In this document: one piece after another, positions 17,480-26,924 of the stretch
Position numbering within the stretch: the stretch's first letter is position 1
Layout of the letters: each line of letters opens with the position of its first letter
Source of the DNA: SURF-28 sp034521465
GTDB lineage: Bacteria > Bacteroidota > Ignavibacteria > Ignavibacteriales > Melioribacteraceae
Reading direction: 5' to 3'
Length of the DNA: 64,000 nt
NCBI GenBank assembly: GCA_034521465.1
Contig: JAXHMN010000011.1
Coordinates: 372,001-436,000 of the forward strand
The notes under the pieces: generated by a model
What the model saw: only the letters and a program-made list of their open reading frames with translations
What the model was told of the DNA's origin: nothing
Database searches by the model: none
Position numbers and translations under genes: made by a program

Positions 17480-18574
17480 TTATTCTTTTAGTGATAGTAA
17501 TTTTTCTCTAATTTGTTGATAACCGGGTTTGATTACATCATAAATATATTTCAATCGTTCTTCATAAGGTATAAACGCCGATTTCATAGCATTGATATTT
17601 AGTTTTTCGATATCGTCTAAGCTGAGATCGAACAATTCTGCTGCAGTTAGGTATTCTTTTGTTAGAGTAGTATCGCTCATCAATCTGTCGTCGGTATTTA
17701 GAAATACTCTAAACTTTTCTCGAAATAATTTTATAAACGGATGATTCTCTAACTTATCCACGGCGCCTGTGTGAACATTGCTTAGAAGACAAATCTCCAA
17801 AGGAAGTCTAGTATCTAAAATATATTGTGCAAGTTCGCCCATCGAGACTACCTTGCCGTCTTTGTCAAATGAAATATCTTCGGTTAATCTTGTTGCGTGG
17901 CCGATTCTATGCGCACCGCAGAATTGAATAGCCTGCCAGATCGACTCTTTTCCGAATGCTTCACCGGCGTGAATTGTGATATGAAAGTTTGCTCTTTTAA
18001 TGAAATGAAATGCTTCAACATGTTTTTTAGGAGGATATCCGCCTTCTTCACCGGCTAAATCAAACCCAACAACACCTTGTTTTCTAAAATTTACGGCTAG
18101 TTCTGCAATATCAAGCGTATTTTCCATATTGCGCATGCCGCAAATAATTAATCCGTAACCTACATTAAATTTTCTTTTACCTTCTTCCAGCCCCTCTAAT
18201 ACTGCATCTATTACGTCATCATCATGCAGCCCCATTTCTTTATGAAAGACCGGAGCAAACCTTGTTTCAATATAACAAACACCGTCATTAGCCATATCTT
18301 CCATCATTTCAAAGGCAATTCTTTTTAGAGATTCTTTGGTTTGCATTAGAGCGATTGTGTGTTCAAATCCCTGTAAATATTCAACCAAATTCCCTTTGTT
18401 CGCTCCACGGTGGAACCATTCGGCAAGTTCGGAAGGGTCATCGGTGGGTAGCTTATCATACTTGTATTCTTTTGCTAAGTCTATGATAGTTTGAGATCTT
18501 AATCCACCGTCCAAGTGGTCATGAAGCATTACTTTTGGGGCAGTTCTGATAATTTCTTCGGTTTTTATAGACAT
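17480..18574 (-). CDS. add: Adenosine deaminase
   Basis: A 364-residue amidohydrolase that converts adenosine to inosine. Zinc and catalytic residues are visible: HDHLDGG (HxH, residue about 18), HAGEAFGKES (zinc His and catalytic Glu), RIGHATRL, and NTDDRLMSDT near the C-terminus (zinc Asp). GAGGAGG lies just upstream of the ATG at 18574. It is the first gene of the minus-strand run add-unknown-hutU-serA. Confidence 0.93.
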   Translation of the reverse strand: MSIKTEEIIRTAPKVMLHDHLDGGLRSQTIIDLAKEYKYDKLPTDDPSELAEWFHRGANKGNLVEYLQGFEHTIALMQTKESLKRIAFEMMEDMANDGVCYIETRFAPVFHKEMGLHDDDVIDAVLEGLEEGKRKFNVGYGLIICGMRNMENTLDIAELAVNFRKQGVVGFDLAGEEGGYPPKKHVEAFHFIKRANFHITIHAGEAFGKESIWQAIQFCGAHRIGHATRLTEDISFDKDGKVVSMGELAQYILDTRLPLEICLLSNVHTGAVDKLENHPFIKLFREKFRVFLNTDDRLMSDTTLTKEYLTAAELFDLSLDDIEKLNINAMKSAFIPYEERLKYIYDVIKPGYQQIREKLLSLKE

Positions 18575-18587
18575 AAATCCTCCTCAC

Positions 18588-18618
18588 CAAAAATATTCTT
18601 TTAGTGTCCGAAAATCAA
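18588..18618 (-). promoter_or_regulatory. Candidate Bacteroidota-type promoter for add operon
   Basis: On the minus strand TTG (18616-18618) and TATTTTTG (18588-18595) are 20 bases apart, matching the TTG / TAnnTTTG pattern of Bacteroidota primary sigma factors. The box is close to the ribosome-binding site, which would leave a very short leader, so this is tentative. Confidence 0.35.
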
Positions 18619-18788
18619 TTATATTAGGAACAATCGCACTTTCGCAGTGGTTTGTTTAACGGATTGACTATGTAATAAAAGAACTTCCATAAACTTGCCC
18701 GACCTCGTTATCTTGATTATCGGGTCTTAAATTGGTAATTTTCTTAATCGATTCTTAAACAATAAAGAAAAATTAATAGGGAGTAATA

Positions 18789-19952
18789 ATGAAAAGGTTT
18801 CTTATTATAATAAGTCTCATGGCGATGGTTTTTGGATTTACAGCATTTCAGTGCGCATCGACTGAGATAACAAGTGCCCGACTCTATCTACAGCAGGAAA
18901 ATTATGACAAAGCTAAAGAAGCTTTGTTGCGTGAAGTCGAAAATAATCCTAAAAGTGCAGAAGGTTATTATCTTCTTGGGTTTGTTTACGGTGAGGAAGG
19001 TAATGTGGAAAAGATGGTCGAAAATTTCGAGAAATCAAAGGAAATAAGTAACGAATTTGCGCAAGAGATTGAAGAAAACAGAAATTATCATTGGGCTGAT
19101 AATTTTAATAAAGGAGTTGCATTTTTTAATAAAGGCGCGGAGACCACCGATGAGGATTCAACAAAAATGCATTTTGATACTGCTATAGAAAGATTTAAAA
19201 ATGCAATTTTAGCTCAACCCGATTCTGTTGATACTTATCAGAATTTGACTTACGCATACTTAAATGCTGGCAGAGTTGATGATGCTATTGAACCGTTAAA
19301 ATCATTAGTTGAAAAAACCGAATCTGCAGATTCATATTCCTTGCTCGGAGAGATTTATATTACGCAAGGTCAAAATAAGATGAGCGAATATAGAACAAGC
19401 GGCAGCACAGCAGATAGTGTTGAAGCAATGGATATATTCAATTCCGCAATTAAACTTTTGGAAGAAGGTAGAAATAAGTTTCCTGAAGACAAGGATATTT
19501 TACTATACCTCTCTAATGCATACATTAATGCTGATAAGTTGGACGTAGCAAAGGAAACTTTTAGATTAGGAGTAGAAAAAGATCCCGAGAATCAGTATTA
19601 TCAATATAATTATGCCGTATTATTATTGGAAGATAATAGTTTTGCAGAAGCGGAAAAACATTTTAAAAAAGCCTTGGAAATTGATCCCGAATATACAAAT
19701 GCTGTTTACAATCTTGGTGCAACTTATGTGAAGTGGGGCGCTCAATTACGTGAAACCGCAGTTAAAGAAGACAGAGAAGACGATACCGAATATCTCGATA
19801 AGTTCAAAGCTGCTCTTCCTCATCTTGAAAAATACCTTAAGTTAAACCCGGAAGACCCGGCAATGTGGGAACTTCTCGGAAGAGTTTATGCTAATTTAGG
19901 AATGAATGACGAATCAGAAGATGCATTTAATAAAGCAGATCAATACAAATAA
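18789..19952 (+). CDS. Exported TPR-repeat protein, possible lipoprotein
   Basis: A 387-residue protein with an N-terminal signal segment (residues 1-21) and a cysteine in AFQCAS that may be lipidated, though the lipobox is not canonical. About eight tetratricopeptide repeats follow, for example ARLYLQQENYDKAKEALLRE and FAEAEKHFKKALEIDPEYTN. It is probably an envelope scaffold protein. AGGGAG precedes ATG 18789. It has its own terminator and is separate from the downstream genes. The 214-base gap upstream, shared with add, shows no other gene. Confidence 0.85.
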   Translation: MKRFLIIISLMAMVFGFTAFQCASTEITSARLYLQQENYDKAKEALLREVENNPKSAEGYYLLGFVYGEEGNVEKMVENFEKSKEISNEFAQEIEENRNYHWADNFNKGVAFFNKGAETTDEDSTKMHFDTAIERFKNAILAQPDSVDTYQNLTYAYLNAGRVDDAIEPLKSLVEKTESADSYSLLGEIYITQGQNKMSEYRTSGSTADSVEAMDIFNSAIKLLEEGRNKFPEDKDILLYLSNAYINADKLDVAKETFRLGVEKDPENQYYQYNYAVLLLEDNSFAEAEKHFKKALEIDPEYTNAVYNLGATYVKWGAQLRETAVKEDREDDTEYLDKFKAALPHLEKYLKLNPEDPAMWELLGRVYANLGMNDESEDAFNKADQYK

Positions 19953-19975
19953 TTAATCAAGATAAGTTTAATTTT

Positions 19976-20007
19976 GCCCATGCATCGCAAGGTGTATGGG
20001 CTTTTTT
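19976..20007 (+). terminator. Rho-independent terminator after TPR gene
   Basis: GCCCATGCA and TGTATGGGC form a 9-bp stem (one G-T pair) with an eight-base loop, followed by six T. It is 24 bases after the stop of the TPR gene and just upstream of the DUF3467 gene. Confidence 0.9.
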
Positions 20008-20023
20008 ATGAATGGAGGACAAG

Positions 20024-20350
20024 ATGGATCAGATGAAAGATAAAAAGTCACAGCAGTTAAAAATTGAATTGCCGGAAAAAGAAGCAGAGGGAATATATTC
20101 AAATCTTGCTATTATAACGCATTCACCGGCAGAATTTGTTCTTGATTTTACTCGGGTGGTGCCCGGTGTTCCGAAAGCAAAAGTATTATCGAGAATTATT
20201 ACCACTCCTCAGCATGCTAAAATGCTCCTAAAAGCTCTTCAAGATAATATTAAAAAATTTGAATCCAGATTTGGTGAAATAAAGGTCGAAGGACAAGCCG
20301 GTCATCAATTTGGGTTCTCAAACGTAGAGAAAGACAACACAATCAATTAA
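20024..20350 (+). CDS. DUF3467-family protein
   Basis: A 108-residue small soluble protein with the DUF3467 pattern: EGIYSNLAIITHSPAEFVLD, FTRVVPGVPKAKVLSRII and TPQHAKMLLKALQDNIKKFE. Its function is unknown in all lineages I know of. ATG 20024 is preferred over ATG 20012 because GGAGG (20014-20018) is five bases upstream of it. It may be translated from its own message since a terminator lies immediately upstream and a hairpin downstream. Confidence 0.85.
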   Translation: MDQMKDKKSQQLKIELPEKEAEGIYSNLAIITHSPAEFVLDFTRVVPGVPKAKVLSRIITTPQHAKMLLKALQDNIKKFESRFGEIKVEGQAGHQFGFSNVEKDNTIN

Positions 20351-20422
20351 TAACAAAAATTTTCTGTTGTTAATTTAATAATAGTCTTTTTTCATTCATT
20401 TTTTTATCTTAATTATCAAATT

Positions 20423-20443
20423 GTGCTCTCACTACGAGAGCAC
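20423..20443 (+). terminator. Perfect hairpin upstream of envelope-signalling cluster
   Basis: GTGCTCTC and GAGAGCAC form a perfect 8-bp stem with loop ACTAC. Only GGTTTTATT follows, so the T run is weak. It could terminate the DUF3467 message or act as a 5' leader structure of the next gene, which starts 38 bases downstream. A second weaker inverted repeat (TTAATAACA / TGTTGTTAA) lies at about 20347-20373. Confidence 0.5.
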
Positions 20444-20481
20444 GGTTTTATTAGATCATTTCATAATTAGGCAGGGCGATA

Positions 20482-21519
20482 ATGAAGAAATTACTATTTG
20501 TACTTTTTCTCTCAGCTCAATTCGTATTTGTAACCGCACAAACAAACTACACGCTGGATCTTCAGGTAACACAAGTTGCCGCAATGGATTTTGCACCATT
20601 CCTTTTCTCTAATGATCTATCCGGCGCACCGAGAATTTTTGCGGTTACTATTTCTCCGGAAGAAGGAGACGTAAAGATTAGAGGCGAACTCTTCTGGAAG
20701 AAAGATCAAAACTCAGGTTTTGAATGGATGATGACATTCAGGACCAGAACATTTACCGCACGGTCATTCTTTAATACCGATCTCGGTAGTACAATAAGAA
20801 TGGGCAGAAACGAAACAGACAGTGATTTAATAGACGAAAACCGTAAACGGGGTAAACCATCTGGCGAATATAGGTTAGATCTATATCTGCTTGATGTGAA
20901 CAACAACCAACTTGCGTTTGATCAAGAATTTTTTGAGTTCTCAAACCCGGCACAAACAATTTCGATTCGACTTCCGCAGTCAGGTTCAATTGAAAATATC
21001 GGAGGCGTGTTAGCTGAATGGGATTTTTTGGAAGGAATACAATATTATCAAATACTCGCAAACGTGCGTGAAGATAGATCGCAATCATTGGAAGACGCGC
21101 TTGAATCAGGTGATCCATTAATCAACAGTGTGAATGTTGGTTTATCGACTAGTGTTAATCTTAGAACAATTCTAACGCGGGAATGGCTGCCCGGGCAGGA
21201 AGTTGTGCTTCAAGTATCTGCTTTACCCGTTGGTGGCAATCCGAATGAGTTAATAAAAAGTGATATAGTAAACTTTTATTTGGATGACCCGGCTAACCCA
21301 ACCAATGAACGAACCTCGGAAGAGCTTCAAGCGCTTTTACAAACATTACATGATAATTTAGGAAGTGAGTTGCTCGATAGACTATTGAACGGAGATGCTA
21401 ACATTACTGACATAGTTGATGAAGAAACCGGACTTTCACTATCGCCGGATGAAATTCAAGCGCTAATTGCGTACTTAAAAGAGAATCCGGATAATCTTAT
21501 AAAAATTGAAAAAGACTAA
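20482..21519 (+). CDS. Exported protein with Ig-like segment, first gene of FecR/cyclase cluster
   Basis: A 345-residue protein with a clear signal peptide (MKKLLFVLFLSAQFVFVTAQ). The first half is beta-rich; a middle segment from about residue 165 (IRLPQSGSIENIGGVLAEWD onward, then YYQILANV) has the look of a fibronectin/Ig-like domain; the last 70 residues are helical and acidic (LSPDEIQALIAYLKENP). No enzymatic motif is seen and I do not recognise the family. Two bases separate its stop from the FecR gene, so it is almost certainly part of that operon and may be a periplasmic partner. Confidence 0.75.
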   Translation: MKKLLFVLFLSAQFVFVTAQTNYTLDLQVTQVAAMDFAPFLFSNDLSGAPRIFAVTISPEEGDVKIRGELFWKKDQNSGFEWMMTFRTRTFTARSFFNTDLGSTIRMGRNETDSDLIDENRKRGKPSGEYRLDLYLLDVNNNQLAFDQEFFEFSNPAQTISIRLPQSGSIENIGGVLAEWDFLEGIQYYQILANVREDRSQSLEDALESGDPLINSVNVGLSTSVNLRTILTREWLPGQEVVLQVSALPVGGNPNELIKSDIVNFYLDDPANPTNERTSEELQALLQTLHDNLGSELLDRLLNGDANITDIVDEETGLSLSPDEIQALIAYLKENPDNLIKIEKD

Positions 21520-21521
21520 AA

Positions 21522-22212
21522 ATGGTAAATAAAATGAAAAGAATAGTAAAATTTCTAACTGCAGGCGTAGCGTTATTTACAATTTCTACTTTTAGTTTAA
21601 CTCCTCCATCGGTTGGAGTGTTGACAAAAATGATTCAGCAAGTTGAATTCAAAGCTGCCGAAACAGATGCTTGGGATGAAGCAGAACTCGGCAGCATAAT
21701 GAACAACGGTGATGAAATCAGAACCGGAGCTAGGTCACTTGCATTAATAAAATTTTTGGATAACTCACTTTTGCGCTTAAGAGAAAATTCAGTGGTTACA
21801 TTATACGGAACTAAAGAAGAATCCAAATTAAACAAGAACACGGTTATTCAGCAAGGGAGAGTCGGTTTTGAAGTTACACCGCAAGATGATCAGGAATTTA
21901 AAATTCACTACACCAACCGCCGTGGCATCAATCCGGGGAACAAAGGGTTTCTTCGAAGTTCCGATTGATGGTTCATTATTGCTTTTTGTAAAAGAAGGAC
22001 TGGTGGATATTGAAAGTTTGATCGGTTCACAACAATCCGGTTCCGTAGGAGATAATCAAGTTGCTAAAATAGATGCTGAAGGAAATGTTGTTGTTGAAGA
22101 GGCAACTGATGAGATTCAAAATCAATATGAAAGTTTGAATAAAGAAAACACCAAACGAATCAGATTGAAACTCGATAACGGCGAGGATTATATTATTGAG
22201 TATCTTAACTAA
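21522..22212 (+). CDS. FecR-domain exported protein, one frameshift
   Basis: An N-terminal signal segment, then the FecR domain: LGSIMNNGDEIRTGARSLALIKFLDNS, read from two frames with the conserved TPTAVASIRGTKGFFEV in the second. An AAAA run (21900-21903) has one A too many; removing it joins QDDQEFKFTTPTAVAS. The protein of about 230 residues has no transmembrane sensor helix typical of FecR anti-sigma regulators and no adjacent ECF sigma gene, so this is the exported FecR type. Such proteins occur beside CHASE2 cyclases in other bacteria. The C-terminus is acidic (GEDYIIEYLN). Confidence 0.82.
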
Positions 22213-22245
22213 ATAGCAAAATTTGCAAAGCGAGAGGGTAATTCA

Positions 22246-24624
22246 ATGAAGAGAGGGTTGGTTGCGGTATTGTTTTCCATTTTTTTGTTGGCACTATCAA
22301 ATAAATTAATTGCTCAGCCGAGTGATATAATTTCTAACGTAACTTTGAGCGATGCAGTTAGCGGACAAGCTGTAGAAATTAAAGCCGAACTCTATCGGCC
22401 GACAGATGTTTCTTCGATTTATGTTTACTTCCGAAACTTCGGTCAATCTGAATTTATCAGGAGAACTATGGAAATATCAGGAACAAATGCCATAGGACTA
22501 ATTCCATCTGAATATATCACACCGCCTTCTGTTGAATATTATTTCTTGATAACAACAACTCAAGGAGAAGTGAAAAATTATCCACCCGGAAGCCCGGACG
22601 AAATTCCCCCTGCTCGTTTCGAAGTTAAATCCGAAGTTGAGACTTCATCGGACATATTAATTTTATCACCGGCACAAAACGAAATGGTTGCTTCGGAAGA
22701 ATTGTTAATTTCCATTTCGTTCATAAGAGCATCTCCCGAAATTGATCGAAAAGCGACTAAGGTTTATTTGGGAAATCTGGATATTACCGAGCATTGCTTG
22801 TTTGCTGATGATCTTATAATCTTTAGTGGTAAAAATTTTCCTGAAGTAATTAGCAATGACGACCAGCTTTTAAAAATTGAAATTTACGATGAGGATGGAA
22901 ATTTAAAAGATACAATTCTCAGGAGTTTTAAAACAGTTAGACAAAGTTATTTGAGTGCTGCAAAAAATCAATTCGTTTACAATCTTGATTTTAAGGGAGA
23001 AGCTCGCAACGAATCTTACAATGAAGAGGCAACTTGGTATAATAACCTAGATGCAAGATTTAAAGGCAGCTATTCCGGCTGGAATTTTGACGCAAAAGTT
23101 TATGCTACCTCGGAAGAGAAAGCTTATCGTCAGCCGCAAAACCGCTACTCAGCAAGTGTTTCAAGCGAGTGGCTTAATTTAAAAATTGGCGATAGTTATC
23201 CGGTTTACCCGGAAATGATCATGAGCGGAAAACGTCTCCGCGGTGTTGACTTAGGATTGAATGCCGGATTCTTTTCTCTGCAAGCAAGTTATGGTCAGGT
23301 TAATCGAAGCATTGAAGGTGCACTATTACAGACTTATGCAGCAAACGAAGTTGTATTCGGAAGCGATATAATTGAAATTGATGAAACAAAGTATGGGCAA
23401 CCGTTTGGCAGAGTAGACCTTGGTGAATATTCTCGGGATATATTGGCAATACGCCCCTCATTTAGAGCGGGAAATTTGTTCGAGATCGGTTTAACATTTT
23501 TGAAAGGCGGCGATGATAAAAATTCTATTGATTTTGGAAGCAGACCTCAAGAGAATATAGTTCTTGGTACCGACCTAAAATTAAACTTCGATAACAATCG
23601 AATCCAAATTGGCGGTGATGCTGCTATTAGTTTTCTCAACTCTGATATATCAACCGGAACGTTGACAGATACTCAAATTGATTCTGTCTTCGGAGGTAAT
23701 GGTATTATTGATATAGACCCTGACGTTGTAAAAAACTTTAAAAGTTTATTCGGCAGTTTTATGGAGATCAATCAATTCTTTGGTCCATGGAATCCTGATG
23801 AATTAGCATCATTGGCAAGTGAAGCATCGATCGGGTTGAACTACTTCGATAACAATTTGAAATTTAGATACATTTACCGCGGTAATGATTATACTTCATT
23901 CGGACAATCTTACTTAAGAACCGATGTTAAAGGAATTAATATTGTTGACCGTATCAGATTGCTAGAAAATAAAGTTTTTCTCTCTGTTGGTTTTGAGAGC
24001 TTAGAAGATAATTTGCAGGACACAAAAATTGCTACTACTACTTTTCAAACAATTAATTCTTCTGTTTCTGTTTATCCCGGTACCGATATTCCAAATATCA
24101 CTTTTGGATTCACACGCTACGATAATAGTAATGAACTCGATATAATTGACAGTTCCGCTGTTGATAATTACACTAATAAATTCTATGCACAATTTTCACA
24201 TGATTTTATTTTCGAAATTCCTCATAGCGCTTATCTCTATTTTTCAACTTCCAACAGAACTGATAATTCGGTTTGGAACAGAAATGCAGAGAATTTTTCA
24301 GTAACACTTAACCTGAGAAGTAATTGGAACGAAAAAATCAGCAGTCATTTTGGCGGGACATATTATTCCAGTGAATCTGCTTCTTTACCTTATGACTACA
24401 GCAGTTTCTTTATCGGCGGAACAATTTTATTGTTGGAAAATAAACTCGAATTGCGTGCCACACTAAGCCCAAGTTTCGGAGATTTTGAAAGACAAGCATT
24501 TGATTTTACCGGAAGCTATAAAGTAATTGAGAACCTAGTACTTTCGTTGCAAGCAAGATTTTATAGAATACCGGATGTTAGTACAAACTCGATTGTTGGA
24601 TTAATTACAAGATATACTTTGTGA
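22246..24624 (+). CDS. Large exported outer-membrane-like protein
   Basis: A 792-residue protein with a signal peptide (residues 1-24, ending in LIAQ). Residues about 30-130 look like an Ig-like domain (VSGQAVEIKAEL, then YYFLITTTQGE). From about residue 240 to the end it is rich in alternating aromatic and polar residues, and the C-terminus is TRYTL, both suggestive of a beta barrel, although the terminal aromatic is not at the last position. No known family is recognised. It follows the FecR gene by 33 bases (GAGAGGG RBS) and precedes the cyclase by 4 bases. Confidence 0.75.
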   Translation: MKRGLVAVLFSIFLLALSNKLIAQPSDIISNVTLSDAVSGQAVEIKAELYRPTDVSSIYVYFRNFGQSEFIRRTMEISGTNAIGLIPSEYITPPSVEYYFLITTTQGEVKNYPPGSPDEIPPARFEVKSEVETSSDILILSPAQNEMVASEELLISISFIRASPEIDRKATKVYLGNLDITEHCLFADDLIIFSGKNFPEVISNDDQLLKIEIYDEDGNLKDTILRSFKTVRQSYLSAAKNQFVYNLDFKGEARNESYNEEATWYNNLDARFKGSYSGWNFDAKVYATSEEKAYRQPQNRYSASVSSEWLNLKIGDSYPVYPEMIMSGKRLRGVDLGLNAGFFSLQASYGQVNRSIEGALLQTYAANEVVFGSDIIEIDETKYGQPFGRVDLGEYSRDILAIRPSFRAGNLFEIGLTFLKGGDDKNSIDFGSRPQENIVLGTDLKLNFDNNRIQIGGDAAISFLNSDISTGTLTDTQIDSVFGGNGIIDIDPDVVKNFKSLFGSFMEINQFFGPWNPDELASLASEASIGLNYFDNNLKFRYIYRGNDYTSFGQSYLRTDVKGINIVDRIRLLENKVFLSVGFESLEDNLQDTKIATTTFQTINSSVSVYPGTDIPNITFGFTRYDNSNELDIIDSSAVDNYTNKFYAQFSHDFIFEIPHSAYLYFSTSNRTDNSVWNRNAENFSVTLNLRSNWNEKISSHFGGTYYSSESASLPYDYSSFFIGGTILLLENKLELRATLSPSFGDFERQAFDFTGSYKVIENLVLSLQARFYRIPDVSTNSIVGLITRYTL

Positions 24625-24628
24625 AATA

Positions 24629-26833
24629 ATGGTAAAAAAACTCTCATCTAAAGCTGCTCTAACTAAATTTGGAGCAGCGCTTCTTACAACCCTCATTGTA
24701 TTAACTATTTCTAATGATTTAATAATTCCAATTTCTCCCCTAAACCGACTGGAACAAAAATTTATCGATTACCGGTTTGAGGAAAGAGGAACAATTGAAT
24801 TTAATGATTCTGCGGATGTAATAATTCTAGAGATAACTCAAGATGCTTACGATCAAATTCCATCGCCTTTTAATTCATGGCCCTGGCCTAGAAAATATTT
24901 TGCAAAGGTAATTGAAAATTTGAATGAAGCCGGTGCCAAAGTTATCGGTATCGATATTTTAATGGCAAACCCGGATAAACATTCGGTTGATAATGATTCT
25001 TTATTATTCAATACAATCAAAAAATATAAGAACATTGTTTTAGCCGGAAAGATTGATATTGAAGCAGAGGCATCAATTGAAAGAAGTAATGAAACAATGG
25101 TTAGAAGTATCTCGGAGAATTATTCAAATTTATTTTATAATGCCGATAGTTCGATCGGTATTGTGCAAGCCGTTTCCGATCAAGATGGAGTTTACCGCCG
25201 TTACACTCCTTATGTTTATTCACAAGTTCATGACAAAAAAATTCCGACTTTTGCCTATGCTGCGTTAAACAAATTTTATGATAAACCGTCACTGTATACA
25301 GCCGGAAAAAAAGAAGACTATTTTATTTATAAAAATGTAGAAATACCGGAATATGGAAACTCAACCATTTTGATAAATTATTACGGGCCGAACGGAACAT
25401 TTCCGCGAATAAAATTCATTGACGTACTTGATGATTCAGAGTTCCAAACTATTGATGAAATTGAATTTGAAATTGAAATTAATACGTGGGATAATCCGGA
25501 ATATGGTCTAAAGAACTCCGGTATATTTAAGGACAAGATAGTTTTTATTGGTTCTACTATGCCTGAGGATAAAGATTTGGTACCGGTTTCATTCTCTTCA
25601 GGTTCACGTGAGGGTGACAATTTGCTGTATGGAGTTGAATACCACGCAAACGCAGCTCAAAATTTTCTCGATCAAAATTTTCTTTCTAGACCGAATGAAA
25701 CGATATACACACTTTTATTAATAATTTTAACAATTGGATTTTTCTATCTCACGTCTGCGGCAAAACGATTGAAAACTCGCCGAACTTTTGTCGTTGAAAT
25801 TATAGCGATTCTACTGGTTATTGTATCTATCTATTTTATGTTTGAATTCGCTATTTACCTTTTTTCAAATCAAAACTTGGTAATTCCTTTTGTTTATCCG
25901 GCTATCGCTATTGTGATGGGATACGTTGGCAGTACAACTTTCGAATTTTTTACCGAACGCAAAAGAAGCTCAATGATGAAAGGTATGTTCAGCCAATATG
26001 TTTCGGAAAATCTGGTTAATGAGTTGATTGAAAATCCGGATAAATTAACTTTGGGTGGTGAGAAAAAAGTACTCACAATTTTGTTCTCCGATATCGCAGG
26101 CTTTACATCATTTTCGGAAGGTAAAAAACCGGAAGAGGTTGTCGCTTTTATCAATCAATTTCTTGATGAAATGACGGACTCGGTTCTTAACTATAATGGA
26201 ACACTAGATAAATATTTAGGTGATTCTGTGATGGCTTTTTGGGGTGCACCGGTTAACTTGCCCGATCATGCGGAACTTGCATGTAAATGCGCTTTAGATA
26301 TGGAACAAAAATTAATCAAGCTGAATGATAAATGGGGCGGTGCAAATAATGAAATAAAAATGCGAATTGGTATTAACACCGGTGAAGTTTTAGTTGGAAA
26401 TATAGGAGGCAAAAAAAGATTCGATTATACAGTGATGGGAGATAATGTGAATTTGGCTTCTCGTTTAGAAGGAGTTAATAAAAATTATAACACTTCAATA
26501 ATAATGAGCGAAGAGACGAACGAATTTGTTAAATCAAAATTGATTACCAGAGAGATTGACACAGTACGTGTAAAAGGGAGAGCAAAACCAACTAAACTTT
26601 TTGAATTAATGGGAATAAGAAAATCGGGATTGATAGAAAAATATAATGATTATCATAAGGGACTCGAATTTTATAAATCCGCTGATTTTGCGAAAGCAAT
26701 TAAATTATTTGAAGCGGAGATTTTAAAAACAAATGATCCTGTATCAAAAATATATCTAAAACGATGTGAAGACTTGATCGCTAATCCTCCCAAAGATCAG
26801 TGGGATGCCGTAACTACTTTATCCGAAAAATAA
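24629..26833 (+). CDS. CHASE2-domain adenylate cyclase with TPR-like tail
   Basis: A 734-residue membrane signalling enzyme. An N-terminal helix (about residues 15-32) leads into a periplasmic CHASE2 domain (residues about 40-355: VIILEITQDAYDQIP, AKVIGIDILMANPD, FKDKIVFIGSTM), followed by two or three membrane helices (about 360-440) and a class III cyclase domain (about 480-660). Metal-binding aspartates are in FSDIAGF and YLGDSVMAF; the adenine-specifying lysine is in LDKYLGD and aspartate in FDYTVMGDNVN; the transition-state Asn/Arg pair is in NLASRLEG. These residues fit ATP as substrate. A short helical repeat tail follows. It is the last gene of the cluster. Confidence 0.93.
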   Translation: MVKKLSSKAALTKFGAALLTTLIVLTISNDLIIPISPLNRLEQKFIDYRFEERGTIEFNDSADVIILEITQDAYDQIPSPFNSWPWPRKYFAKVIENLNEAGAKVIGIDILMANPDKHSVDNDSLLFNTIKKYKNIVLAGKIDIEAEASIERSNETMVRSISENYSNLFYNADSSIGIVQAVSDQDGVYRRYTPYVYSQVHDKKIPTFAYAALNKFYDKPSLYTAGKKEDYFIYKNVEIPEYGNSTILINYYGPNGTFPRIKFIDVLDDSEFQTIDEIEFEIEINTWDNPEYGLKNSGIFKDKIVFIGSTMPEDKDLVPVSFSSGSREGDNLLYGVEYHANAAQNFLDQNFLSRPNETIYTLLLIILTIGFFYLTSAAKRLKTRRTFVVEIIAILLVIVSIYFMFEFAIYLFSNQNLVIPFVYPAIAIVMGYVGSTTFEFFTERKRSSMMKGMFSQYVSENLVNELIENPDKLTLGGEKKVLTILFSDIAGFTSFSEGKKPEEVVAFINQFLDEMTDSVLNYNGTLDKYLGDSVMAFWGAPVNLPDHAELACKCALDMEQKLIKLNDKWGGANNEIKMRIGINTGEVLVGNIGGKKRFDYTVMGDNVNLASRLEGVNKNYNTSIIMSEETNEFVKSKLITREIDTVRVKGRAKPTKLFELMGIRKSGLIEKYNDYHKGLEFYKSADFAKAIKLFEAEILKTNDPVSKIYLKRCEDLIANPPKDQWDAVTTLSEK

Positions 26834-26924
26834 TTTACTCAAGTTGACCGCCTAAATCATCGGGAAGTAAATAAACCGTTTTAACGGTTTATAAATGAAA
26901 GCGGTCAACTTGAGTAATTTATTT
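26828..26924. repeat. Nested palindrome between convergent cyclase and lptG
   Basis: Outer arms 26828-26851 and 26901-26924 are inverted copies of 24 bases with one mismatch; the central 17 bases (26835-26851 against 26901-26917) match perfectly. Inside, 26871-26880 and 26883-26892 form a second perfect 10-bp hairpin with a 2-base loop. The outer arms contain both stop codons (26831-26833 and, on the minus strand, 26919-26921). It probably acts as a bidirectional terminator or RNA-stabilising structure. A MITE-like origin is possible. Confidence 0.85.
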
